A stretch of DNA of 64,000 nt from Corynebacterium glaucum (GCF_002287505.1 NZ_CP019688.1:62001-126000); one strand, 5' to 3'; shown: positions 17,983 to 27,762, counted from the first letter of the stretch. Program-made: numbers and translations. The notes: generated by a model not told the origin, from the sequence alone.

Positions 17983-18636
17983 ATGACGGGATCAGCATTC
18001 GCCGCACTGCTTGCCACCTGGATCGCGGCGATTCTCAGCCCCGGACCGGACGTATTCCAGATCATCCGCGTCGGCGCGAAAGACCGCGCGGCTGGTGTGG
18101 CGTGCGCGCTGGGGATCATGGTGGGCAATGCCCTGTGGATTATCGGCTCGCTGCTCGGGCTGTCTGCGCTGATCCAAGCGGTGCCGCAGATCTTGGTGGT
18201 GCTGCAGATTGTCGGTGGTGCGTACCTGCTGTACATGGGCATTGGCGCGTTGCGCGGCGGGTTGGCGGGGCGCAGGCCGGACCCGGCCGCAGCCGGAGCA
18301 CCCCAACACGCTCGCACCGTCGCTCCGGCGAAGGCGTTTCGCATCGGTGTGGCCACAAACCTATCCAACCCGAAGGCGATCCTCTTCTTCGGCGCGATTT
18401 TCGCGCAGTTCGTCCGCCCCGGCATGGGCGCGCAGTGGATGCTCATCATCGCGCTGACGCTGATTGTCACGGGCATCATCTGGTTCGTGGCGTTCGCGGC
18501 GGCGGTGCGCGCGCTGGCCGCGCCGATTCAGCGTTACGGCTGGGGGATTGACATTGCTACCGGCGCCGTGTTCATCGCGATCGCGCTGTGGATGGTGGTT
18601 GAGGGAGTGACTGCCGCGGCGCAGCATCTGGCTTAG
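17983..18636 (+). CDS. LysE/RhtB-family amino acid exporter
   Basis: A 217-residue membrane protein with six hydrophobic segments. The N-terminal LSPGPDVFQIIRVG is the LysE/RhtB signature, and SNPKAILFFGAIFAQFV is the second conserved segment. Members export amino acids such as lysine, threonine or homoserine lactone out of the cytoplasm. The start codon follows the SDR stop directly. The substrate is not predictable. Confidence 0.9.
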   Translation: MTGSAFAALLATWIAAILSPGPDVFQIIRVGAKDRAAGVACALGIMVGNALWIIGSLLGLSALIQAVPQILVVLQIVGGAYLLYMGIGALRGGLAGRRPDPAAAGAPQHARTVAPAKAFRIGVATNLSNPKAILFFGAIFAQFVRPGMGAQWMLIIALTLIVTGIIWFVAFAAAVRALAAPIQRYGWGIDIATGAVFIAIALWMVVEGVTAAAQHLA

Positions 18637-18646
18637 ACTTGTCCGC

Positions 18647-18940
18647 ATGCATATCGAGGTGCCCATCGCAGGCGAGTCCATCAAACTCGGCCAGTTTCTC
18701 AAGCTAGCCAACCTCGCGGAATCCGGCGGTCACGCGAAAGAACTCATCGCAGAAGGTGAGGTGCAAGTCGACGGCGAGGTGGTCTCTTCGAGGGGCTTTT
18801 CGCTTGGCGACGGTGCACGGGTCACCGTCGGCGACACCTCGGCGACCGTCGTGTGTAGTGGGGAGGACGGCGAGGACGACTACTTCGACGAGCGCACCGC
18901 CAACGATGATTTCGACCCCGAAAAGTGGAGGAACATGTAA
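18647..18940 (+). CDS. Small S4-domain RNA-binding protein (YbcJ type)
   Basis: A 97-residue protein consisting of a single S4 domain (IKLGQFLKLANLAESGGHAK, then EVQVDGEVV) and an acidic tail. Free-standing S4 proteins of this size (YbcJ/RlbA-like) bind RNA or ribosomes, often in rescue or assembly. It sits in the alkB operon with 10 bp before it and no gap after it. Confidence 0.88.
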   Translation: MHIEVPIAGESIKLGQFLKLANLAESGGHAKELIAEGEVQVDGEVVSSRGFSLGDGARVTVGDTSATVVCSGEDGEDDYFDERTANDDFDPEKWRNM

Positions 18941-19684
18941 ATGCCCGCATTCGAGGCGAAACCCGGCATGCCGTACTGGCAGGATTTGGTGACCACGCAG
19001 CCGCAAAAAGCAGCGTATTTTTACGCGAAGCTGCTTGGCTGGGAAGTTTCCAACGATGCGTACCGCGTCGCCCGCAAAGAGGGGTTGCCGGTAGCTGGCA
19101 TCGTCGGCGCGGAGACCGACCTGTTGGGCTGGACGCCGTACTTCCTCGGGTTGGGCACCGACGGGGTGGAGAAGCTCGGCGGCGAAGTGATCAGCACTGC
19201 GGACGTGGCGCTTGGGCAGATGACCATTTGCCAAGACCGCACCGGCTGCCCGTTCGGGTTGATCGAGCCGCACGGGGAAGATCAGTTCGTGGCTGCCGGG
19301 GAGCCGGGCGTGCCCGTGTGGCACGAATACATCGCGCCGAGCCAGGACGCGATCGACTTCTACGCTGAGCTTTTCGACTGGGAAGTGGTGCGCGACGGCA
19401 ACTACTTCATCGCGATGGAAGACGGCGCACCGTTTTTGGGCATGCTGCTCGATGAAACCGCCGGTGTGTCGCTGTGGCAGACCTATTTCGGCGTGGAAAA
19501 CCTCGAGCACGCGCTGATGACCGTCGGCAATTTTGGTGGTCAAGTGATCAGCGGTCCGGTGGCCAGCCCCTTCGGCCTGATTGCCATCGCGGAGGACGCC
19601 ACCGGCGCGGGTTTTCACCTCTGCGAAGTAGCGGTGCCCGAATTCGACGACATCCGCGAATCCGACTCCATCCTGGATCTGTGA
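18941..19684 (+). CDS. VOC-superfamily protein with two glyoxalase-type domains
   Basis: A 247-residue protein made of two vicinal-oxygen-chelate modules: residues about 6-115 start GMPYWQDLVTT and AAYFYAKLLGWE, and residues about 122-240 start VPVWHEYIAPS and AIDFYAELFDWE. The repeated F-Y-x-x-L-F-W-E segment is typical of the antibiotic-resistance/hydroxylase-like VOC group. A metal site is not certain. The ATG follows the S4 stop codon immediately. The substrate is unknown. Confidence 0.85.
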   Translation: MPAFEAKPGMPYWQDLVTTQPQKAAYFYAKLLGWEVSNDAYRVARKEGLPVAGIVGAETDLLGWTPYFLGLGTDGVEKLGGEVISTADVALGQMTICQDRTGCPFGLIEPHGEDQFVAAGEPGVPVWHEYIAPSQDAIDFYAELFDWEVVRDGNYFIAMEDGAPFLGMLLDETAGVSLWQTYFGVENLEHALMTVGNFGGQVISGPVASPFGLIAIAEDATGAGFHLCEVAVPEFDDIRESDSILDL

Positions 19685-19694
19685 CTTAAAAGCC

Positions 19695-20442
19695 ATGACC
19701 AGCGCGAGAGTACTGAATTCTGGAATTGCGGCTGCAGTCGTCGCAATGGCGTTGTTGGCGCTCATGTTCGTCGCCGCCCCCGCGGCGCACGCCTACCACG
19801 TGGACCCGTCGTATAACCGGGAACGCACCGCGCTCGCGGTCGTGCACCCGGATGGGCGGGTGAGCATCTCCCCAACAGCAGAGGAGCAGCGTCCGGCGCT
19901 GAGCCTGTCCAAGCTCTACCTCGGCTACTACGTGCTCTACCACGGCACTGCGAAAGAGAAGGGCGAGATCAAGGAGATGCTCACTACCTCCGACGACGCC
20001 ATTGCCACCCGCCTGGATGCGAAATACCCCGAAGGCATTGACAAGGTTGCCAAGGATTTCGACCTTGACCAAACGAAACGCAACGGTTACTGGGGAAAGA
20101 CACAAACGTCGGCACGCGACGTGGCTACCTTCATCGCCGCCATCGTGTGGGACCCCCGCGCCAAGCCGCTTTTTCGACGGCATGGCGCAACAGGAAGAAG
20201 TCGCCGCCGACGGGTTCATCCAGGAATTCGGCACCGCACGCCTCGACCGCGTGAAAAGTTCGAAGATGGGGTGGGCGGATGAACGAGACACCGCCACGGC
20301 AAGTGTGTCCTGGGGTGAGATCGGCGATGAGACCTGGGCCGTTGCCGCGCTGACCACGGGTTCGGCGTACCACAACACGGTGGACACGCGGATGGGCATC
20401 AGCCAGGTCGACGACTCGCCACCGAAGAGCGAAAAGCGGTGA
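19695..20442 (+). pseudogene. Secreted serine-hydrolase-like protein, frameshifted
   Basis: The N-terminus has a signal peptide (hydrophobic core, AHA cleavage region near residue 34). ALSLSKLYLG supplies an SxxK motif and LTTSDDAI an SDN-like motif, resembling class A beta-lactamase-type hydrolases. The first frame ends in nonsense at 20282. The natural continuation FDGMAQQEEVAADGF is in another frame that runs to 20442. The shift is in five T at 20170-20174; four T would restore PLFDGMAQQ. Intact length would be about 248 residues. The extra T lies inside what would otherwise be a dispersed GCTTTTCGACG motif. Real mutation, phase variation and sequencing error are all possible. Confidence 0.78.
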
Positions 20443-20490
20443 ATCGGTACAGCGAGCGCGGGGCGCTAAGACCGCATTAAGCTGCGGGGC

Positions 20491-20703
20491 ATGGCCAATA
20501 AGACATCGGGAGATAACAGCACCCTGCTCGCCGCCATTATGGGATTGTTGCTCGGCGTCGGGTTTTACTTCGGAACCCATAACTCCTTCAGCAGTGAGAC
20601 GGTCGCGCTAGTGCTGGCAATCGGTATTGGGGTGATGTGGTTCCTCATCTTCAAACCGATCTTCGCTAAAGAAGCGGAGAAAGATCAGGACGAGACGCCT
20701 TAG
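20491..20703 (+). CDS. Small two-helix membrane protein of unknown function
   Basis: Seventy residues with two hydrophobic helices (about 12-28 and 36-56) and a charged C-terminus (KEAEKDQDET). The ATG at 20491 follows a GGGG stretch; no Pfam-type motif is recognised. Its stop codon overlaps the stop of the convergent gene at 20700 by 4 bp. Confidence 0.65.
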   Translation: MANKTSGDNSTLLAAIMGLLLGVGFYFGTHNSFSSETVALVLAIGIGVMWFLIFKPIFAKEAEKDQDETP

Positions 20704-21425
20704 GCCGACGCAAGGAACTCAGCGACGTCACGCACGCGGCGCCTGGACTCTGCAGGCGTCGCGATGTAGTGGGTCGAATGGTACGCAACCACCTGCGCTC
20801 GGCGCGGCGGCTGCACCCGCGCCACAACCTCATCCTTCAGCGCGACCTGCAAAAACGACACCGCTTTGGTGCTGGAATCCGGCACCACGGTGGGAAACGT
20901 GAGCACATGCACGTCCGCGTCGGGCGGGATGGACTCGGCGGCGGCACCGAATGCCCACACCGCGATCCGCTTGGCACCTTCCGCGCGGGCGAACTCCACA
21001 GCCGCTTCGGCGTCAGCCAGGTTGTTCACGTCGAGCATGGTCGCCCCCGACAGCTCTGCCACGCCGGCGACCTCGGGGCGCCAGGAGTTGTTCTTGGCGT
21101 TGGACGGGCCGTCGTAAAGCGAAATGCCCCATGTGGCGGTGGGTGAGCTGGGCACGAACAGGGTGCCGAGCTCCACCTCGCGGACCTCGACGCCGCCGGG
21201 GAAGGCGACGCCCGGCATGGACTGGTCGATGCCGCTGCCGAGCATGAGCATGGCGGCATGGGTGATGCGGTCGGGAAGCAGCGCGAGGTACTGCTCCGAG
21301 CTGGGGTCGTAGGTGGCCTCGATGTAGCTGACGAGTTGCTCGAGCTGAAGCTCGGGTGGCATTTCGCGGTCGCGGCCGCCGACGTGGAAATCGTCGCTGA
21401 GCTGCTCGTTGATCGGCTCTACCAA
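20700..21425 (-). CDS. Conserved hypothetical protein downstream of the M13 peptidase
   Basis: A roughly 241-residue protein I do not recognise. It is soluble, with no signal peptide or membrane helix. The N-terminal part has LPDRITHAAMLMLGSGIDQSMPG, the middle ATWGISLYDGP, and the C-terminus an Arg-rich amphipathic end. The start is doubtful: a TTG at 21425 overlapping the M13 stop codon keeps the apparently conserved N-terminus, while the first ATG is at 21362 (220 residues). It is transcribed with the M13 gene. An alpha/beta-hydrolase relationship is conceivable but not supported by a clear GxSxG. Confidence 0.65.
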   Translation of the reverse strand: MVEPINEQLSDDFHVGGRDREMPPELQLEQLVSYIEATYDPSSEQYLALLPDRITHAAMLMLGSGIDQSMPGVAFPGGVEVREVELGTLFVPSSPTATWGISLYDGPSNAKNNSWRPEVAGVAELSGATMLDVNNLADAEAAVEFARAEGAKRIAVWAFGAAAESIPPDADVHVLTFPTVVPDSSTKAVSFLQVALKDEVVARVQPPRRAQVVAYHSTHYIATPAESRRRVRDVAEFLASA

Positions 21426-23326
21426 ATTGTCACCCGATCTTCCGGCGCGATCCAAACGGGCGAACCTTTCTCCACGTCAAAGGCCTCGTAGAACTCCTCG
21501 ACGTTGCCGGCGATGACGTTGCAGCGGAACTCGTTCGGCGAGTGCGGGTCAATCGCCAGCAGCTGCGCGGCCATCTCCGGGCGCGACTTGGAGCGCCACA
21601 CGCGGGCCCACGCCAAAAAGAGGCGCTGGAAACCGGTGAACTCGCCGTCGAGGTCGCCGAACGGCTTCGCCTCGCCGTCGCCCAAGCCCTTGTCCTCTAA
21701 GTAAAGCTTGTAGGCCACCACCGCGATGCCGAGACCACCGAGGTCACCGATGTTCTCGCCGAGGGTGAACTCGCCGTTGACGCCGGAAATGCCTTCGCGG
21801 TCCGCGAGCACGCTGGGCACGAGGCCTTGGAACTGGCCCACGAGTTTTGAAGTCAGCTCCTCGAAGCGCTCGCGGTCGGCATCGGTCCACCAGGAGTTCA
21901 AGTTGCCTAGGCCGTCGTAACGCGAGCCCTGGTCGTCGAAGCCATGGCCGATTTCGTGGCCGATAACCGCTCCGATCGCCCCGAAATTCTCCGCCGCGTC
22001 CGCCTCCGGGTCGAAGAACGGCGGCTGCAAGATGGCGGCGGGGAACGTGATGTCATTGACCACCGGGTTGTAGAACGCGTTCACGGTCTGCGGAGTGGAG
22101 ACCCACTCTTCGCGGTCAGTCGGCTTGCCAATCTTGGACAGCTGGTAGTCGTGCTCGAAGGCGGAACCCGCACGCACGTTGTCCACCAGCGCCTCGCCCG
22201 ACTCGTCGAATTCGAGCCCATCGAAGCTGCGCCACCGATCCGGGTAGCCAATCTTTGAGGTGAACTGCGACAGCTTCGCCTGCGCGCGATCCTTCGTGGC
22301 CTCGCTCATCCACTCCAGCTTGGCAATCCGCTCACGGTACGCGCGGACTAAGTAAGAGACCAGCTCGAGCATCTCGCTTTTCGACGAAGCCGGGAAATGC
22401 TTTTCCACATACACCTGGCCAATTTCCTCGCCCACGAGGGACTCCGCCAGTCCCACACCGCGCTTCCAGCGGTCGCGCTGCTGCGTGGCACCGGAGAGGT
22501 GGGTGCCGAAGAACTCGAAGTTAGCCTCGCCGATTTCCTCGCTGAGCAGACCGGCGCGCGAGCGCAGGATGTTCCACGCGCCCCACAGCTGCCAGTCCGC
22601 CAGGGTCTCTGGGCGCAGCATGCCGGCGAGGTCCTGGGTGTAGGAGGGCATCATGTCAATCAAGCGGCCGTCCTGGATGCCCGAGGCGCGCAGCATCTCC
22701 TGGATGATGCCTGGCAGCTGGTCAAGCTCGGTCGGATTGTAGGTGGCCACCGCGTCACGGGCACGGACGACATCCCAATGGCTTTCAGCCAGGTGCGATT
22801 CCAAAGCCACGATGCGCTGGGCCGCGAGTTGCGGGGTGAGCCCCAGCAAGTACTTCGGATCCAAGAACTCGAGCATGCGCGCGACGTGCGCCTCGTACTT
22901 CTGCAGCGTCTCTGCGTGCTGGGGCTCGCGGTAGTAAGCCTCATCCGGCAGGCCAAGGCCGGATTGCACTAGGTAGGGCACCGCCAATTCGCCCTGGGAG
23001 TCCTTTTCCACCCAGTAGGTCAGCGGGCCCCCAATACCATCGCGCTCGAGGACACCGAGGTTGCGGACGAACTCCTCGACGCTTTTCACCGCAATTTTCT
23101 CCAGGTCGCCCTCGAGCGGCGCAGTGCCGCCGGCGTTGATCGCGTCGGTGTCCATGAAGGAGCGATAGAGTGCGCCCCCGCGGCTGTCGCTCTCTTCGAG
23201 CAACGCGTGAACATCGGCTTCCGATTTATCGCGCAGTTCGTAGAATGATCCGTCGATTCCGCGGTCTGCAGGGATCTCGTGTTCACGCACCCACGTGCCG
23301 TTGACTAGCTCAAAGAGGTCTTGCAT
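21419..23326 (-). CDS. M13-family zinc metallopeptidase (PepO/neprilysin type)
   Basis: A 635-residue endopeptidase. The zinc motif HEIGH is in the GAVIGHEIGHGFDDQG segment near residue 457, and the third ligand Glu is in GENIGDLGGL. The N-terminal M13 domain begins LFELVNGTWVREHEIP. The family is normally 630-700 residues, so this is complete. No signal peptide or anchor is evident, so it is probably cytoplasmic, as in PepO. It cleaves oligopeptides. It lies 22 bp downstream of the cutinase gene in the same direction. A dispersed motif occurs at 22376-22386. Confidence 0.93.
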   Translation of the reverse strand: MQDLFELVNGTWVREHEIPADRGIDGSFYELRDKSEADVHALLEESDSRGGALYRSFMDTDAINAGGTAPLEGDLEKIAVKSVEEFVRNLGVLERDGIGGPLTYWVEKDSQGELAVPYLVQSGLGLPDEAYYREPQHAETLQKYEAHVARMLEFLDPKYLLGLTPQLAAQRIVALESHLAESHWDVVRARDAVATYNPTELDQLPGIIQEMLRASGIQDGRLIDMMPSYTQDLAGMLRPETLADWQLWGAWNILRSRAGLLSEEIGEANFEFFGTHLSGATQQRDRWKRGVGLAESLVGEEIGQVYVEKHFPASSKSEMLELVSYLVRAYRERIAKLEWMSEATKDRAQAKLSQFTSKIGYPDRWRSFDGLEFDESGEALVDNVRAGSAFEHDYQLSKIGKPTDREEWVSTPQTVNAFYNPVVNDITFPAAILQPPFFDPEADAAENFGAIGAVIGHEIGHGFDDQGSRYDGLGNLNSWWTDADRERFEELTSKLVGQFQGLVPSVLADREGISGVNGEFTLGENIGDLGGLGIAVVAYKLYLEDKGLGDGEAKPFGDLDGEFTGFQRLFLAWARVWRSKSRPEMAAQLLAIDPHSPNEFRCNVIAGNVEEFYEAFDVEKGSPVWIAPEDRVTIW

Positions 23327-23348
23327 GCCCCCGAGTGTAACGGTTTAG

Positions 23349-24263
23349 CTACTCCTCAGATGCCGGTTCCGGTGCAGGATCTCCGGAGTGCAGGACGACC
23401 CAATCTGCGGCTTCGCGCGGGGCAGCTTGGCCGTAATCACCGTGCGCGCCCATCGCTCCCGGAATGCCCAGTGCTTCCACGCCCAGGTGGGAGAAAATCC
23501 CGGCGAACTCGGAGAAGGGGACGCGGCCCGCGTTCAGGTGGGTGCGCAGCGCAGGTTCCACCAGCGGGCGGTAGTCCTCATCCATGGAGCAAACGATGTC
23601 GTCGGGGCGGCAGATTTCCAGTACGAGGTCCGCGAGCTGGCCGTAACCGCCTTCGAGCTCGCCGAGGGCGCCGCGTGAGTCGGGGGAAGTGCCCGGCGCG
23701 AGCCACGCACCGTTGTCACCCTGGTACGGGTTGGCAATTAGCGCTACCGAGCGCACGCGCTCCGGCGCGATTGGGCCGGAGCCGTAGGCGATGTCGCGCG
23801 TGAGGCGCGCGGCTACGTCCGCGCCAAGTGAGTACCCGGTGAAGTGGAACGTTGCGTCCGGGCACGCATTTGAAAGCCTGGTCACCACATTGCGGGTGGC
23901 CGTGTATGCCTCCGCCGAAGCGGCGTAGTACGTGCGGTTCGCAAACGCTGCGGAGTTGTAGGACACCCACAGCGGCTGGACCTGGCCGCCGGTCTGAGCT
24001 TGGGTGCGCAACCCGGTGGAGAACACCTGCCCGCCGTGCGGCAAGAACGTGGGCACGCCTTCCACCGTGTTCGCGCCGCCTGGAACGGCAATGAGGTACT
24101 GCGCGCGGCATCCCTGTTGGCCGAGCAGGTCGCCAACCAGGTTCGACGGCGTGATTGGGGCGGGGAATGCGTTTGCCGCAGGGGCGGTGGCCAGCGGAGT
24201 TAGCAGTGCGGCGGCCGCGGCGATTGTGGCCGCAGCTTTCGCGGCGATGGCGTGAAGTTTCAT
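23349..24263 (-). CDS. Secreted cutinase-family esterase
   Basis: A 304-residue secreted serine esterase. A signal peptide with an Ala-rich core ends near ANA (residue 32). The nucleophile elbow is GYSLG with Ser145. Cys-containing segments around residues 52 and 133 and the CRPDDIVC stretch are typical of cutinase-like proteins of mycolate-containing actinobacteria, where they act on esters or mycolate-linked lipids. The gene starts 7 bp after emb, so it is probably cotranscribed with the arabinan genes. Confidence 0.9.
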   Translation of the reverse strand: MKLHAIAAKAAATIAAAAALLTPLATAPAANAFPAPITPSNLVGDLLGQQGCRAQYLIAVPGGANTVEGVPTFLPHGGQVFSTGLRTQAQTGGQVQPLWVSYNSAAFANRTYYAASAEAYTATRNVVTRLSNACPDATFHFTGYSLGADVAARLTRDIAYGSGPIAPERVRSVALIANPYQGDNGAWLAPGTSPDSRGALGELEGGYGQLADLVLEICRPDDIVCSMDEDYRPLVEPALRTHLNAGRVPFSEFAGIFSHLGVEALGIPGAMGAHGDYGQAAPREAADWVVLHSGDPAPEPASEE

Positions 24264-24270
24264 GATGTTT

Positions 24271-27200
24271 CTACTCGTTCGGGTTGCGGACCTTCATCGG
24301 GCCCGGTGTCCACCAGCCCCAGCGGGTGTGGGTTTCATGATCAATGTCGGCTTCAACTGGCGCGACACCAACCGAGTCAGTGCGTAGCTCGTACTTTGCC
24401 ACGGAGCCCCAGTCGCGCTGCCAATCATTGCGCAGATACCCCGGGACATCGTAGCTGTAATTCACTGCCTCAGCAGTGGCAAGCGCGCCGCCGCCGAGGA
24501 AGTCCTGGAAGCCGGAGAGTTTCTCCTTGCCAGGCGCGTCCGGCATGACGCGGAACTGCGGAATCTCGGCCACGCCGGCGTAGTGGTTGAACGTGCGCTG
24601 GCACGGGTATTGGAACGCGACTGTCCAGTCCAGCAGGCCCGGGGTCTCTGGGTCGATCGCCTCGTTCATCGGCGTAAGCACCGGGTTGCGCAGCGGGGTC
24701 ACCGCCAGCCAGTCCTTTTCCGCCAGCGAGGTGTCCTCGCCAACCAGACGAACGACATCGGCGTCTTCCGGCAGATCCGCGACGGGATAGCGGAGATTGC
24801 GCCAGTTCGGGCCCTCGCCCTGGTCGAGCATTTCGACTTCGCCGAGGCGTTTGACCGAGCCGTCGTTAAGCAATTGCCCGTACTCGAGCAAGAGGTCGGT
24901 GCCTTCTTCCTCGATCCCGTTGATGTCGTGGTGCGCGATGCGCCCGGCGACGGAGGTGACCAACAGCGGTGCATCTTCGCTGGCTGCGGGCAGCTCGAAC
25001 CAGACGCTTTCGAGCTTGGCGGCGCGGCTCGGGTCGTCCTCGAAGGTGCCGGCGACGGGCACCCGAGTGTAGTCGAGGCCGAACGGCATGCGCACCGTGG
25101 AGCCGTTCACGCCGCGCAGGCTCGGCGGGCGGTTGCCTTGGGTGTTCACGCTCGAGGTGGACTGTGCCGCAGCGCTGGTCTGATCCTCTGGCGTTTCCTG
25201 CTGGTTGGCATCGGTCTGGGCGGACTGGATCTGGCCGGAACCGGTAGACCCGGTCGACCCAGCAGATCCAGTAGACCCAGTAGACCCGGTCGATCCGCCA
25301 CCGCCGGTGCCAGACGCGCCCGTGTCGTTGGTGTTGGAGTTTTCCGAGGCGATGAACGCCGGCACGCCATCCGGGGTGAACCCGCGGTTGACGCCCGCGT
25401 CCAGCGAGCGGCCCAGCGGCACGCCGTCAACTGGAGTGAGGAAGGACTCGTTCGGGTCCATTTCCAGCAAAACGTCGCTGGCAAGAGCGCAAGAATCACC
25501 CGCGAAAGTGCGCACGTTGCCCATGCCCACCGAATACGCCGGCGCCTGGTCCACAAACGCCTTGACAAATGTCAGGCACGAAAACAGGACCATGAGCACG
25601 GCCAAGACGGCCAGCGGGGCCGACATGAGGCCCGCGAAGCGGCCGGTGTCCACGCGCGCAGCCTGGTCGAACTCCTGGGCGCGGTTCGCTTCCTTCGCCT
25701 GCAGGCGCTGGGCGTTGTGGCGCAGCGACTGCACGATGCCAATGAGGAAGACCAGCAGCGTAATCGCCAGCATGACAGTGTTGGCTTCGACAGCCTTGTA
25801 CTGCACCGTGCGGTCCCACCACGGCACACCGAAGGAGGACACGTACCACCAGGCGTTCCAGCCGGCGAGGGCCATCGCCATCAAGAACAGGCTGGCGGCG
25901 AGCGCGAACGTGCGGTTGCGCGCCGAGCGCAGGGCCAGGTGCGAGAGCACCACGGCACCCATCGCGGCCACCGCGCCGCCGACACCCGCGTAGATGCCGA
26001 AGTGGTGGGTCCACTTCGTCGGGGTGAACATGAGGAAGAACGATGTCAGACCGATGATCAGCATCATCCGCTCCGTCGTGCCCTTCGCCGTGCCGGGGAT
26101 GCGGCCGCTGAATTTAGCCAGGCCCCACAAAATCAGCACCACGGTGAAGATGAGCACAAACATGGGGAAGCGGCGCGCCAGCGAGGCGTCCACGGTCTGC
26201 TGGAACAAGGTGGCGTAGCGCACCCACTCCTCGTACCAGTGCAGTGCAGGTCCGACCTCGGCGCGCACAGCGGTCGCCTCCAGCACGGTGGCCAGAGTCT
26301 GGTCCTTGAACACTGGCACCATCACCGCCAGGCCAGCCCCCAGGAAAGGAGCCACCAGGGCGATTCCAGAAGCTATTGCTTGTCGACGCCTCATGGTCCT
26401 GAACACGGCGGGCAAGCAGATGAGGAAGACACCGACCGCGGAAAGACCCGTGGGCCCGCAAGCGAGCGTGAATGCCGCGGCGATGGTACCCAGTGCGGCC
26501 GGCAGCAATCTGTCCGTGGCAATTGCGCGTTCAAACAGGGCCCAGGTGAGGATCAGGCCGAGTGCAATGATTGGCTCGGGGCGGGTGCCGTTGTCGTACG
26601 CCAGCCAGAACGCGAGGAAGACGAACGCGGCCGTCCAGAACGCCACGCGCCGCCCGGCAATCGCTTCGCCGAGCCGCGGCAGGATCTCACGCGAAAGGAT
26701 CCACCAGATGAGAATCCCGGCGATCAGGGTGGGCAGGCGCATCCACATCGACGCGGTGGACACCCTGGCGAGTAGCGCCAGCACGTCGTAGAACGGCGAG
26801 CCGAACGGCGCTTCCGGCACGCCGTACCAGCGGTAGTAGTTGGCCATGTAGTCCGACTCGTTGGCCACCCGCGCCATGGTGAGCAAGAAGCCATCGTCAG
26901 AGGTGTTCGCGCCGAACACGTGCCAGAACCCGAGGGTGAGCAAGACCGTCGCATCGAGCGGGGTGAAGGAGCGCCACTCCTTGCTAATCACGGGGATGCG
27001 GCGCCCGTCGAGCCGGTCGATGCGCCCCAGCGCCCACAGACCGATCACCGCGGCGATCAGACCGCCGATCATGGCGATCAGCTTCAGGATGCTTGGCGAC
27101 GAGGTGAATCGGGAGTTGATGTCGATCTCGGCGCGCAGGCCGTCGTCGATAAGCTTCTGCCCCGAGTCTGGGTTGAGCTCTGTGTAGATACCGGTGAACT

Positions 27201-27762
27201 GCGCGCGGTAGTCGTCCTCTAATTCCTCGCTGTGGGAGGTGCCGGGGATTTCAACCGTGGTTGCCGCGTCGGTCTGGTGGACGCGCAGCACGGCGGTGTC
27301 GGGGAGTTTGGTGACTTCCTCGGGGGTGAGGTCGAAGACGATCTCATTCATCGCGGAGACGACCAGGCCGCCGTCGGGTGCGGTGATGAACAGCCCGCGG
27401 TCGTGGGCGTCCTGCGAGGACTCGGGAAGCGTGCCCAGGATGAGCGTTTGGCCGTCGCGAACCTCGCCGACGGCAGCGACTGGGACCTCCAGCTCCACCT
27501 CCTGCGGGGAAACCGAGATTAGCGGGGCGTTGACCGCCTGGAGCGAGCCGTTCTGCGGCCAGGAGAGGGAGGATTGCACCTGGTTGACCGGCAGGAACGG
27601 CACCGCTATGAGCAGCACGAACGCGATCAGGCCCGATACTGCGGCCGTGGTGGTCAGCGACTGCGGTGCGCGGCGGGCGCCTTGCGGCTGGGGGGTCGTG
27701 CGGCGGTTCATGGGAACGCGGCGCGGCGGCTCAGCTGAGGTCTCCTGGTACACGGTGGTCAC
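24271..27762 (-). CDS. emb: Arabinosyltransferase Emb
   Basis: An 1163-residue GT-C glycosyltransferase (GT53) that adds arabinofuranose from decaprenyl-phospho-arabinose to arabinan; it is the target of ethambutol. Corynebacteria have a single emb where mycobacteria have embA, embB and embC. The first extracytoplasmic loop carries the catalytic NTSDDGFLL near residue 286. About eleven to thirteen membrane segments follow, then a large C-terminal carbohydrate-binding domain. A Ser/Thr-Gly repeat (GSTGSTGSTGS) at about residues 820-840 interrupts the C-terminal domain and looks like a linker expansion. It lies 29 bp downstream of aftA. A dispersed motif is at 27144-27154. Confidence 0.95.
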   Translation of the reverse strand: MTTVYQETSAEPPRRVPMNRRTTPQPQGARRAPQSLTTTAAVSGLIAFVLLIAVPFLPVNQVQSSLSWPQNGSLQAVNAPLISVSPQEVELEVPVAAVGEVRDGQTLILGTLPESSQDAHDRGLFITAPDGGLVVSAMNEIVFDLTPEEVTKLPDTAVLRVHQTDAATTVEIPGTSHSEELEDDYRAQFTGIYTELNPDSGQKLIDDGLRAEIDINSRFTSSPSILKLIAMIGGLIAAVIGLWALGRIDRLDGRRIPVISKEWRSFTPLDATVLLTLGFWHVFGANTSDDGFLLTMARVANESDYMANYYRWYGVPEAPFGSPFYDVLALLARVSTASMWMRLPTLIAGILIWWILSREILPRLGEAIAGRRVAFWTAAFVFLAFWLAYDNGTRPEPIIALGLILTWALFERAIATDRLLPAALGTIAAAFTLACGPTGLSAVGVFLICLPAVFRTMRRRQAIASGIALVAPFLGAGLAVMVPVFKDQTLATVLEATAVRAEVGPALHWYEEWVRYATLFQQTVDASLARRFPMFVLIFTVVLILWGLAKFSGRIPGTAKGTTERMMLIIGLTSFFLMFTPTKWTHHFGIYAGVGGAVAAMGAVVLSHLALRSARNRTFALAASLFLMAMALAGWNAWWYVSSFGVPWWDRTVQYKAVEANTVMLAITLLVFLIGIVQSLRHNAQRLQAKEANRAQEFDQAARVDTGRFAGLMSAPLAVLAVLMVLFSCLTFVKAFVDQAPAYSVGMGNVRTFAGDSCALASDVLLEMDPNESFLTPVDGVPLGRSLDAGVNRGFTPDGVPAFIASENSNTNDTGASGTGGGGSTGSTGSTGSAGSTGSTGSGQIQSAQTDANQQETPEDQTSAAAQSTSSVNTQGNRPPSLRGVNGSTVRMPFGLDYTRVPVAGTFEDDPSRAAKLESVWFELPAASEDAPLLVTSVAGRIAHHDINGIEEEGTDLLLEYGQLLNDGSVKRLGEVEMLDQGEGPNWRNLRYPVADLPEDADVVRLVGEDTSLAEKDWLAVTPLRNPVLTPMNEAIDPETPGLLDWTVAFQYPCQRTFNHYAGVAEIPQFRVMPDAPGKEKLSGFQDFLGGGALATAEAVNYSYDVPGYLRNDWQRDWGSVAKYELRTDSVGVAPVEADIDHETHTRWGWWTPGPMKVRNPNE

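Noticed and set aside
24583..26775. A 730-codon open frame on the plus strand opposite emb
   Set aside because: It is the antisense shadow of a conserved high-GC gene; its translation is Arg/Gln/His-rich without any domain.
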